NCBI GenBank assembly: GCA_016714895.1
Contig: JADKBV010000011.1
Location: 558,001-622,000, forward strand
DNA: 64,000 nt
Reading direction: 5' to 3'
Origin: Saprospiraceae bacterium
GTDB lineage: Bacteria; Bacteroidota; Bacteroidia; Chitinophagales; Saprospiraceae
The translations under genes were made by a program, and so were the position numbers. Positions 38,540 through 47,700 of this stretch are shown here, one piece after another. Position 1 is the first letter of the stretch. Every line of letters begins with the position of its first letter. The notes beneath the pieces are model-generated. The model made no database searches and was not told the origin of the DNA. It saw only the letters and a list, made by a program, of their open reading frames with translations.

Positions 38540-40060
38540 TTATGTATGCGTAAAACGAAGGATTTCTTCCAGAGTGTCTCTTTTGTTTGACAATCGGGGC
38601 ACTTTATTTTGTCCTCCCATTTTGCCTTTGGATTTCAACCATTGTTCGAAAGTACCTAAAGGAACTGCCGTCATTTTAAGGTTTTGCAAAGCAATATCTT
38701 TGGACCTTTTGGCATCATAGTCAGAATTGATTTTCCTCAGATTTTCATCAAGGGTAATGGCAAATGAAGACAAATCTGAAGGCGGTGCCAAAAATTCGAC
38801 CAACCATTCATGACCACCTTTGCCATTGTTGTCCATAAATACCGGGGCTGCGGTATAATCATTAACCTGAACTTGAAACAAGTCACAGGTTTGTTTTAAA
38901 GCCAGATCGGTATTTGAAACCATTACTTCTTCACCAAAAACATTAATAAAGTGTTTTGACCTGCCGCTTATTTTTATTCTGTATGGTTTGACACTGGTAA
39001 AATAAATGGTGTCTCCCGGCATGTACCTCCAGAGTCCTGCCGAGGTTGTTATTACGATACAATACTGGACATTTTTTTCAACTTCCCAAAGCGGGATAGC
39101 TTTTCGTCCCCCATCATGAAAATCATCCAAAGGTATAAATTCGTAGAATACCGCATTATCGATAAGCAGCAGCATACTTTTGTCCTCTAAGGTATCCTGG
39201 AAGGCAAAATAACCTTCAGAAGCATTGTAAACCTCCATAAACAGAAAATCATCTGAAGGTATTAAGGTTTTAAACTGACTCAGGTAAGGTTCAAAATTGA
39301 CACCTCCATGCAGATAAGATTTCAGATTAGGCCAGACTTCCAGCATATTTTTTTTGCCGGTTTTTTCAAGAATTCTTTTAAATAAAACGATAGTCCAGGT
39401 GGGTACCCCTGCAAAATTGACGACATCTTCATTTATACAATAATCGGCTATTTTTTCGAGTTTTTCTTCCCAATCTGCCAATAATGCGATATCCTGTTGC
39501 GGCGTGGTTACAAACCGACCCAAGGTAGGAATCTGGCTGTATAGGATGGCTGAAACATCTCCCACAGTAACCGCAGGATTTTCCGGAAAGGTAGATAACG
39601 AACCGATCATCATCAGAGATTTTCCTCCGAAAATTTTTGCATCGGGACTGATAGAATACAGAATACTCATGGCATCCCACGAGGAGGTAATATGATTTTC
39701 AAAAAGATTGTGTTCTGTAATAGGTATAAATTTGCTTCTGTCATTGGTTGTTCCGGATGATTTGGCAAAATGAGTGGTTTTTCCCGGCCATAAAATGCTG
39801 TCTTCTCCCATCATTGCCTTGTGGATGTAAGGGAAAATATCTTCATATTCGATAATGGGAATCGTTTCTGAAAAATCTTTATAATCTTTTATTTTGATGG
39901 CGTCATACCGTAAACCATAATGAGTTTGTTTCAGATTTTCCAATAACAAATTAAATTGATCCTTTTGAATGCCTTCAGGATCCGTATACATTTTTTCTAT
40001 ACGGCTGTACCTGTATTTAAGGTATCCTTTGACGATGCTGTTTAACCAGGAATACACCAT
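38540..40060 (-). CDS. GH3 family acyl-adenylate-forming protein
   Basis: 506 residues. The adenylate-forming motif is THFAKSSGTTNDRSKFIPIT (~100-120), followed by YLHGGVNFEPY, EVYNASEGYFAFQD (~286-300) and the hinge region ISGRSKHFINVFGEEVM (~370-385). This is the GH3 fold known from plant auxin-amide synthetases; bacterial members are common in Bacteroidota and their substrate is not established. Full length. It heads the unit that runs to recO. Confidence 0.88.
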   Translation of the reverse strand: MVYSWLNSIVKGYLKYRYSRIEKMYTDPEGIQKDQFNLLLENLKQTHYGLRYDAIKIKDYKDFSETIPIIEYEDIFPYIHKAMMGEDSILWPGKTTHFAKSSGTTNDRSKFIPITEHNLFENHITSSWDAMSILYSISPDAKIFGGKSLMMIGSLSTFPENPAVTVGDVSAILYSQIPTLGRFVTTPQQDIALLADWEEKLEKIADYCINEDVVNFAGVPTWTIVLFKRILEKTGKKNMLEVWPNLKSYLHGGVNFEPYLSQFKTLIPSDDFLFMEVYNASEGYFAFQDTLEDKSMLLLIDNAVFYEFIPLDDFHDGGRKAIPLWEVEKNVQYCIVITTSAGLWRYMPGDTIYFTSVKPYRIKISGRSKHFINVFGEEVMVSNTDLALKQTCDLFQVQVNDYTAAPVFMDNNGKGGHEWLVEFLAPPSDLSSFAITLDENLRKINSDYDAKRSKDIALQNLKMTAVPLGTFEQWLKSKGKMGGQNKVPRLSNKRDTLEEILRFTHT

Positions 40061-40153
40061 GAATTAAAATTTAGAAGGCAAACTTACAACTAAATTTTAA
40101 TCATTTTATCAATTGACGGTATGCTTTTATCATTTCAAAGCCGGAACTAACAT

Positions 40154-40197
40154 AAAAAAGGATGTGTCAGGAGTACATTCCGGACACATCCTTTTTT
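40154..40197 (-). terminator. Terminator after arsM
   Basis: A long perfect stem: AAAAAAGGATGTGTC (40154-40168) pairs with GACACATCCTTTTTT (40183-40197). On the minus strand it ends in a T-run 17 nt after the arsM stop. Confidence 0.88.
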
Positions 40198-40213
40198 TAA
40201 AATAATAATCGTA

Positions 40214-41098
40214 TCAACAACAGTTGGGTCCGCAACCACAAGAAGAGGGTTTTTCTGCGTAAACTGTAATGCTGAAAATACCGCTATTACCCTTTTTGTA
40301 ATGTACCATTTCATCCTCATTTAAATATTTATTAAGGATATCATCCGGTATGATGATGGGTTTTTCTTTTTGAATGGTTATATTTTCAAAACCATTGTTT
40401 TTTATAAATTCCAGATAATCAGATTTTTGGATAGCACCTGACACGCAGCCGGCATACATTTCCGCATCTGACCTCAGTGCATCCGGCAATTCACCGACCA
40501 GGACAATATCTGATATACTAAAATGTCCCCCGGATTTTAATACCCTAAAAATTTCACTAAAAACTTTATTTTTATCAGGAACCAGATTCAATACACAATT
40601 GCTGACAACGACATGAGCCATTTCATCAGACAAAGGCATGTTTTCTATATCTCCCTGCCTGAATTCAACATTTGAGAACCCAAGTTTTGTCGCATTCTGC
40701 GTAGCTTTTTGTATCATAGCCGGCGTAAAATCAATCCCTATTACCCTGCCGTCAGGACCTGTTTCGTTTCTGGCTACAAAACAGTCATTGCCGGCTCCTG
40801 AACCGAGGTCTACTACGGTACTACCTTTTTTTATGTTCGCAAACTGTGTAGGCAGTCCGCAACCTAAACCAAGGTCTGCGTCGGGATTATACCCTTCGAT
40901 ATTGCTGTAGTCATCTGTCATAATATTATAGACTTCAGTGGAACAACCACCGGCCCCACAACAGGAAGACTGATTGGTTTCTATGTCTTGTAAGGCAATT
41001 TCACTGTATTTTTGCATTACGATTTCTTTGAGTTTTTCCGGACTTTCCATGGAATGATGATTTTTATGATTAAATAATGGATGATGATTCTGATTCAT
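40214..41098 (-). CDS. arsM: Arsenite S-adenosylmethionine methyltransferase ArsM
   Basis: 294 residues. The SAM-binding core is VVDLGSGAGNDCFVARN (motif I), followed by GIDFTPAMIQKA, FRQGDIENMPL and VVVSNCVLNLVPDK. A Cys-rich N-terminal segment (SSCCGAGGCS, ~44-53) and a conserved YAGCVSGAI supply the arsenic-binding thiols, and the C-terminus SSCGCGPNCC adds five more cysteines. It methylates As(III) to methylated species. It overlaps arsR by 29 nt on the same strand, so it is arsenic-regulated through ArsR. Confidence 0.92.
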   Translation of the reverse strand: MNQNHHPLFNHKNHHSMESPEKLKEIVMQKYSEIALQDIETNQSSCCGAGGCSTEVYNIMTDDYSNIEGYNPDADLGLGCGLPTQFANIKKGSTVVDLGSGAGNDCFVARNETGPDGRVIGIDFTPAMIQKATQNATKLGFSNVEFRQGDIENMPLSDEMAHVVVSNCVLNLVPDKNKVFSEIFRVLKSGGHFSISDIVLVGELPDALRSDAEMYAGCVSGAIQKSDYLEFIKNNGFENITIQKEKPIIIPDDILNKYLNEDEMVHYKKGNSGIFSITVYAEKPSSCGCGPNCC

Positions 41099-41399
41099 TA
41101 CAACAAAGTTGGCTTAGATAATTTTTCAAATATAAAAGTGTTTCTTTGTTGACGCAATAACAAATCGAGGTGCCTTCGATGTTTCCTTTGATGAGGTTGA
41201 CATTTTTCAATTCTTTGAGATGCTGCGAAATAGTAGGTTGTGCCAAAGGCAATTCATTGACCAGATCTCCGCAGATACACTGATCCACTTTGATTAAATG
41301 TTCTATAATGGCGACTCTGGCAGGATGACCCAATGCTTTTGCTATATTAGCCACGGCGTTTTGATGATCTGAAAAATGGTCTGTTTTACTGACTCCCAT
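41070..41399 (-). CDS. arsR: ArsR-family metalloregulator
   Basis: About 109 residues from ATG 41399 (MGVSKTDHFSDHQ); a TTG 18 nt upstream is less likely because it falls in the palindromic operator. Winged-helix repressor: HPARVAIIEHLIKVDQCICG (metal-binding ELCVC-like site with two Cys), DLVNELPLAQPTISQHLKEL (recognition helix), IEGTSICYCVNKE. The C-terminal CCNESES adds a Cys pair. It represses the arsR-arsM unit until As(III) or Sb(III) binds. Confidence 0.92.
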   Translation of the reverse strand: MGVSKTDHFSDHQNAVANIAKALGHPARVAIIEHLIKVDQCICGDLVNELPLAQPTISQHLKELKNVNLIKGNIEGTSICYCVNKETLLYLKNYLSQLCCNESESSSII

Positions 41400-41408
41400 A
41401 AATTTGTT

Positions 41409-41420
41409 ATATTGCAATAT
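41409..41420. promoter_or_regulatory. Probable ArsR operator
   Basis: The perfect palindrome ATATTGCAATAT lies 10 nt upstream of the arsR ATG. Palindromes of this type are bound by Bacteroidota ArsR-like repressors, and the position would block transcription of arsR-arsM. Confidence 0.6.
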
Positions 41421-41532
41421 TACGATAAACCAAAAAAGTATCAGGAAAGTTGCACAAAAACATAAAAAAATAAAAAAAAAGTAAAATTATTTATCTGAAC
41501 GATTTCTGTTTTTGGAAACGAAGCTGAAAAGA

Positions 41533-42534
41533 TTACATTAAAAATCCATGTTCGTTTGGTGTGATGGGTTTCGGGATGTCGGTATCATTGATCATTTCAC
41601 GGAGATCGATCTCAATTGACCTGGAAATCGCCGTTATCGGAATATCATTGTACGTTCCTTCAAAAGGATTTTCGCTGTAGTCACCGATCATTTCCATCAA
41701 AAAAAATACCCAGATTGTCATAGCTGTCAAAGGAACAGAAATCCAGAACATACCGGATTTTCCATTTTCCATGATGTCCAACATGCCAAAAGGCATTAAA
41801 ATAGAAAAAATAACTGTAATCCACAAGGTAGTGGAAGCGTATTGTCTCGGAAAGGGAAAGTTTTTGATTCTTTCACTTCTGCCTTGATCGTCATAAAATG
41901 AACTGATGAGTTTCTGAAGTTCCAGTTGTTTAAACAGGTCGATCTGACCATTTTCGTACAGTTCTTCCAGCCTTTCCGTTTGTTTTCTGAGAATCTGCGT
42001 CGCCATATTGGATTTTTCTTTATAAAGATGCATTTCTTCTTTGGTGATGAGTTTTTGCATTTGTTCATCCAAATAAGAATAGTAGTTCTCACATACACTG
42101 GACACATAATACTGGTTTAATCTTTCGGTCGTGTGTTCCCATTCTTTGGACAAGCGCAACTGACTTCTGAGTGCAGTCAACCAGGCTATATGTCGGTATA
42201 TCAGTTCCCGTATGATTTGCTCCCGGTTTTCACCTTTGATATAAGATTGTGCGGCAGCACCGAAACTTCTTGAATTATTGACGATGGCGCCCCAGATTTT
42301 ACGAGCTTCCCAGGTCCGGTCATAACTCGCATTGTTTTTGAAGCCTAAATAAAAGGACACCGCCACTCCTAAGGCACCTATGGGTTGCCATGGCAGGGAA
42401 ATGTCAAAACCAAAATGTTCTTTGCAATAGACGTAACAAACGGCTATAACGGAAGTGTACATCATCCCTACGATAAAAGGTTTTTTTGACCAGTTTAACG
42501 TCATCCAAAACCCATAATTTCTTTTTGCGTACAT
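41533..42534 (-). CDS. Bestrophin-family anion channel
   Basis: 333 residues. The N-terminal part matches bacterial bestrophins: FWMTLNWSKKPFIVGMMYTS, LGVAVSFYLGFKNNASYDR, TWEARKIWGAIVNNSRSFG. Four membrane segments are visible, two of them late (ASTTLWITVIFSILMPFGML; MFWISVPLTAMTIWVFFLME), with a conserved NPFEGTYNDIP near the C-terminus. It forms a pentameric chloride or anion channel in the inner membrane. It stands alone. Confidence 0.9.
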   Translation of the reverse strand: MYAKRNYGFWMTLNWSKKPFIVGMMYTSVIAVCYVYCKEHFGFDISLPWQPIGALGVAVSFYLGFKNNASYDRTWEARKIWGAIVNNSRSFGAAAQSYIKGENREQIIRELIYRHIAWLTALRSQLRLSKEWEHTTERLNQYYVSSVCENYYSYLDEQMQKLITKEEMHLYKEKSNMATQILRKQTERLEELYENGQIDLFKQLELQKLISSFYDDQGRSERIKNFPFPRQYASTTLWITVIFSILMPFGMLDIMENGKSGMFWISVPLTAMTIWVFFLMEMIGDYSENPFEGTYNDIPITAISRSIEIDLREMINDTDIPKPITPNEHGFLM

Positions 42535-42943
42535 TGTTGATCTGTTTATACGGCAAAGCTACGTTTAAGAAATGATTTTTTTAAATGGAAAGCACCATAA
42601 AGTGGCGTTAAACAGTATTTTTGACGGATATAACCTTTGATACGGGCTTCAGCATGCCTTTGGAATGTATATATTAAGCTAATTTTTCCATAAAAAGGAA
42701 AGGAAAAGATACATGCTGACCTCTATCGGAAAAGGATGTCAAACACAACGGCAGAACTAAGTCAGAAAAAGAGATTTTCCGGTGATGGAGGTGCTGTTTT
42801 TGGGGTTTAATCGGGTAAGTACGAACCATTATACATAAATTACATTGAATTATTGTTAAAGATATGTAAAACAGTTTTCACTATGAAAATAAGTTCGTAA
42901 CCTTGTATCGTAATCTTTAATTATATTCTAAATTTATAGTAAA
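42535..42943. other. Intergenic region without a supported gene
   Basis: About 410 bp. No coding frame, RNA gene or tandem repeat was recognised. A GTACGAAC...GTTCGTAAC pair (42822-42900) is the only symmetric feature noted, and it may be chance. Confidence 0.5.
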
Positions 42944-43117
42944 ATGAAAAAGTTTTTGTTCTTAGGTTTATTTGTAGCTGCAACATTAGTATCTTGTAAA
43001 GACAAAGCAGCAGAGGCACCAGTTGAAGAAGCACCAGTAGAAGAAGCAGCTCCTGTTCAGGAAGCTCCTGCTGCTGACACTACAGCTATGCCTGCTGACA
43101 CTACAGCTGCACAGTAA
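42944..43117 (+). CDS. Small Ala/Pro/Glu-rich lipoprotein
   Basis: 57 residues, ATG 42944 to TAA 43115-43117. A lipoprotein signal (MKKFLFLGLFVAATLVSCKD, Cys18) is followed by an acidic low-complexity tail with repeats (APVEEAPVEEAAPVQ, then ADTTAMPADTTA). It has its own terminator (43167-43196). Short acidic-tailed lipoproteins of this type are common in Bacteroidota and probably sit in the periplasm or on the outer membrane; function unknown. Confidence 0.8.
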   Translation: MKKFLFLGLFVAATLVSCKDKAAEAPVEEAPVEEAAPVQEAPAADTTAMPADTTAAQ

Positions 43118-43166
43118 TCCATTGTAGACAGACCTGTCCCTGTTAGAACAGTGAAAAGGTAAAAAG

Positions 43167-43196
43167 AGCTCCGACGGTCACCGTTGGGGCTTTTTT
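43167..43196 (+). terminator. Terminator after the small lipoprotein gene
   Basis: Stem AGCTCCGACGG / CCGTTGGGGCT with a TCA loop (43167-43191, one G-T pair and one mismatch), then TTTTTT. Confidence 0.85.
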
Positions 43197-43403
43197 ATTA
43201 TATACAAATCCCTGTTAAAATTAAAGTATTCTGAAGGATTGTATTATATAAAATGAAATGGGTATAAACTGTTAAGCTTACTAAAACATAAACTATAAAA
43301 TCCCCTGTCTGAATACGTTCATACCTTTTTATATCAAAGATACAAACCCGGAAAGGTCCTAATCAATAATCGTTGATTAGTTCAAAAAAGCTGAATGGCT
43401 GAT

Positions 43404-44369
43404 TTACAATAAATTTTTGATGATATCCTCTTCAGAGATACCTTCAGCTTCCGCTTTGTAATTTCTGACGATTCTGTGTCTCAGGACATAGTTGGCGATT
43501 GCCTGTACGTCTTCCTTATCAGGTGAATATTTGCCATTGACGGCTGCAAAACATTTAGCACCCAGGACCAGATACTGAGACGCTCTCGGACCTGCTCCCC
43601 AGGATATATAATTGTTGACGTCTTTGGTCGCCATGGGAGTATTCGGTCTTGTTTTGGTGGCAAGAGACACGGCATATTCCAAAACATTATCAGCTATCGG
43701 AATTTTTCGAATCAGCGATTGAAACGCCAATATCTGTTCACCTGTCAATATATTTTTCAAAACATATTTGTCGTCTGAGGTTGTATTGCGAACGACAGCA
43801 ACTTCTTCCTCATAGCTGGGATAATCCAATGGAATATTAAACATAAACCTGTCGAGCTGTGCTTCCGGAAGTGGATAAGTACCTTCCTGCTCTATAGGAT
43901 TTTGAGTAGCCAAAACAAAAAAGGGCTTGGCAAGCGGATATCTGTGCCCTGCAACGGTCACTGATCTTTCCTGCATGGCTTCAAGAAGGGCTGCCTGGGT
44001 TTTTGGCGGAGTTCTGTTGATTTCGTCAGCCAACAAAATATTGGTAAACAAAGGTCCTTTGTTGAATTTAAAATTTCTGTTTTCGTCCAGAATTTCAGAA
44101 CCTGTAATATCAGAAGGCATCAGGTCGGGAGTAAACTGGATCCTCTTGAAGTCGAGATCCAATACCTCGGCTATAGTGGATACCAATAAGGTTTTTGCCA
44201 ATCCGGGTACACCAACCAAAAGGCTGTGTCCGTTTGAGAATAAAGAAATTAAAACGGCTCTTACTACGTCATCCTGACCTACTATGATTTTGCCGATTTC
44301 AGCCTTTAAACTTTCGTAAGAACGGGCCAGATCGTTAATGGCGGCAACATCAGATGTTTGTGAACTCAT
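43404..44369 (-). CDS. MoxR-family AAA+ ATPase
   Basis: 321 residues. Walker A GVPGLAKT (~58-65), Walker B NILLADEINRTPPKTQAALL, sensor 1 VLATQNPIEQEGTYPLPEAQ and the C-terminal lid LATKTRPNTPMATKDV. MoxR ATPases act as chaperones that help assemble metal or complex protein machinery, normally beside a DUF58/VWA operon. No such partners lie in the window on this strand downstream, so the operon seems to be split here. Confidence 0.93.
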   Translation of the reverse strand: MSSQTSDVAAINDLARSYESLKAEIGKIIVGQDDVVRAVLISLFSNGHSLLVGVPGLAKTLLVSTIAEVLDLDFKRIQFTPDLMPSDITGSEILDENRNFKFNKGPLFTNILLADEINRTPPKTQAALLEAMQERSVTVAGHRYPLAKPFFVLATQNPIEQEGTYPLPEAQLDRFMFNIPLDYPSYEEEVAVVRNTTSDDKYVLKNILTGEQILAFQSLIRKIPIADNVLEYAVSLATKTRPNTPMATKDVNNYISWGAGPRASQYLVLGAKCFAAVNGKYSPDKEDVQAIANYVLRHRIVRNYKAEAEGISEEDIIKNLL

Positions 44370-44754
44370 GTATTTTTTTAAGTTTTAATATACAGCGGCA
44401 AGTTAAAAACCGGACCGATGTTGTGTATTTGTTATTTTTAAAGCTGTGTTCGTAATGCTTAACCTTTAAAAATGATTTTTGAGGCTGTTTTGTTTTAAAA
44501 AGTTGAAAAAAAGTTCCTGAAATGTTAACTCTTTGGTTTAACCAACTTACCTTTTTATGTAAAATATATATAGGATTGAATTTTAAAACCAAAAAACAAC
44601 ACAAAATGTAACCATAAAAACAAGTCGGTTCATTACACATTTATTATGCTGTTTCAGGAACATGTATGGTTATTTCATTGTAAAATATCTGCCAAAACAG
44701 ACCTTTTTACGCTTTGATTTGGTATTATTTTAATAACTTTGTCATAAATTGTTT
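44370..44754 (+). promoter_or_regulatory. Intergenic region with a promoter for the giant Cys-repeat gene
   Basis: A strong match to the Bacteroidota promoter: TTTG at 44713-44716 and TAACTTTG at 44734-44741, 17 bp apart, 14 nt before the ATG at 44755. The rest of this ~385-bp stretch shows no supported gene. Confidence 0.65.
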
Positions 44755-47700
44755 ATGATGTTCCTAAAAAAAATGTTGCTCCTTGCGGGTTGTTGGTTGT
44801 ATTTTTTTAGTTTTTCCGATGCCCAATCTGTATATACTCATGATATTTGTACACAGGCGACACCCGTAAACGCCGATCAGCATATAAGTTTTTTATTCGG
44901 CATAGCAGGTTTGGATCAATACAACTGCGGAACAGAAATAATTCAACAAAACGGAGTTTGGTATACCTACAGGGGGGCAAATAAAGTTGTGGACATTCTT
45001 GTGGGTAATGAACAATCAGAAAAAATTGATATCACCGTTTTTAGCGGTAATTGTGATACCCTGAAATGTTTATCGCAACAGGATCTCAGATTTTTCGGAG
45101 ACAGCCTGACCACTTATTATATATTGATTGCCAAAAACGTGTATGACTATGGTATAGACCCTGTGGCTTTTACCCTTGTGGAAAAACAACCGCAATCATA
45201 TGATTTTTGCCGGGAAGCGAAAATTTTGGCATGTGACAGTACATTGCCTGTCATTCCTCAATTTCTGACATCAGATGATATTCATTTTTTTTGTGGTCAG
45301 CAACAATCTTTGGGTTGGTTTATCCTGGAAGGAGACGGCCAAACCAAGACCATCGATATGTCAGCCGGTTTTTTTAATGAAATCCTTTATTCTGTTTATG
45401 AAAATAGTTGTGACACCCTGAGGTGTGTATACCAGGGTGAAGGCCGGCAATTCCGTTTGGCTACGATTCCGGGTAAAAATTACCTCGTTGGTATTTCACA
45501 TAAAAACCTGCAACTGAGTATTCCGATACAAGTGCGTTTGACATGTTCTGATGATAATTTTAATCATGTCTGCCACAAATCTATACCATTACTTTGTTCT
45601 GAAACCCTGACGGCAACACTTTCTGATACGCTGGCTCCTGATTTGGTCAGTGACCAAATGGGAGATTATCCGGGACTTTGGTACAAAGCTGAGGGTGGTA
45701 GCGGTCAATACCGTATTACCATAAGCTCTCCTGCTATAGAAAATCTGGTTATAGGCATGTTTAAAGCACCAAACGGAGATTGTTCTTCAGGGCTTGAACC
45801 AATATTGTTTAATCCTTTTCCCTTGCCGGAAAATATTTACGTATTTAATGTTTTACCCGGAGAAGAAATCTATATTAAAGTCGCATTTTTTAATCAACCC
45901 GTATCTTTTACGATTTCAAATGACTGTAAACCTTTTGAAGATAATATTAAATGTGACTTCGCAAAATCTTTGGAATGCGGAGATTCGTTTGATATTTACG
46001 AAACTGCAATTGGAGATTTTGGGAATCCCAAAGAAGGAGATGAAGGTAATTGGTTTGTTTTACAAGGTAAGGATACCCCTTATTTACTGGCTCCCGAAAG
46101 CGGCAGCGGCTCTGTTTTTTTTGATGTATACAACGATGATTGTGACAGTTTGGTATTGATAAAATCTTTGGAATATTTTCTCACCAGCCAAAATGGAATC
46201 TTTCTGGATTTGCCTGAAGGCCGGGAATATATCATCAGAACTCACTTCAGGAATTATAATTTTTCAGCTTTGGAAATGAAGGTCATCTGTGATGCAAACC
46301 CGGGCAACGGGTATTGTCACGAAGCTACTGAAATACTTTGCGGAGATGAAAATTTTATAGACACCCGGTTTTTGGGTGTTGATACAACAGAAGATAGTTG
46401 TCAAACTTCTGAAGGTTATTGGTACACTTTTGAAGGTGATTTCAGCAATGTTGAGTTGATAATGAATTTTCCGTTTCAACAATTTGCCGTTTATGAAGGG
46501 AATTGCGACACACTGAAATGTATTTATGCAAATGAACCCTTTGACGGGTTTAAAAATTTCCGTTTTCAGACTATTGGCGGAATACGATATTATATCAAGT
46601 TTTTTGGTATCACTCCTTTTTCTCAACGAAGTTTCAGTATATTTTGTCGGGCTTCATCTGACAATGTCGATTGTGAACAATCCGATGATTTGCCTTGTAA
46701 CGACCAATTAATTCTTGATTTTAAACGTGTTGCGTCCTCTTTAGGCGAAGATTGTAACCTTGAAAACGGTTTTTGGTATAACCTGGAAGGAGGGAATGAG
46801 CTCATTCAGATCGAAGGGTCGAAAGATGTTGGTATTCAGGTTTATGAAAACGGTTGTGACAGCCTGGTCTGTAAAGTGACCACTCAGGGTTTTTACACTT
46901 TTTATGCGGAACAGGGAAAAATGTATTTTGTAAGATTTTTTTCTTCTTTTTCCGGCCAGTATCCTATGCAAATAAGGTGCAGACCTGAAGTTAAAAACGA
47001 TTGTGACAACACCATAGATTTTACGTGCCCTGTTTCTTTGGAGGCAAATTTCGGAAACTACCTTACGTTGAATGAAGGCGATCCGGGTGTTAGCGGATGG
47101 TTCGGTTTTTGGGGTGAATTTACCGGTGATGGTTCAACGTATGTTATAAAAAATAATTTTTCCGGCCGATCAAATCAGATACTGATAGAAATCTATAATG
47201 AAAATTGTGATACCATTGAAGATTCAAAAGTGGTGTTATACGACGAAAGCTGGTATTTTCCTACAGAACCGGGAGTAAATTATAAAGTATTTTGCGCTTC
47301 CCCGTTTGCTGAGATTTCGGGAAGTATTGACGTCAATTGTGTGGACAAGGAGGATGGAATGATTTGTGATGAAGCTTCCGATATTTTATGTGAACAGGCG
47401 TTTATCTACAACTCAGCCAACAGGAGCCATGATGATAAAAATGAAATTTACAGCCAGTCATGGTATACGTTTGAAGGAGATGGATCGTTGGCAAACCTGA
47501 TGTTGCTGGAACCTGAAGGAGGGTTTGGTTATGTGTTTAACGTTTATGAAAGTGAATCCTCCTGTGATACATTGATAACAATAGGTCAGCAGACAAGTAA
47601 TGGAAAACCATTGTATTGGAAAACAACTTCAGGAAAACAGTATTACATCCAGATTGGTATGAGCAATCAAACGATTTCAGCTGAAAACTGGATGTTTTCG

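Noticed and set aside
44350..44640. Minus-strand 96-codon open frame before the MoxR gene
   Set aside because: It overlaps the MoxR start and the A+T-rich intergenic region, and its sequence is low-complexity.
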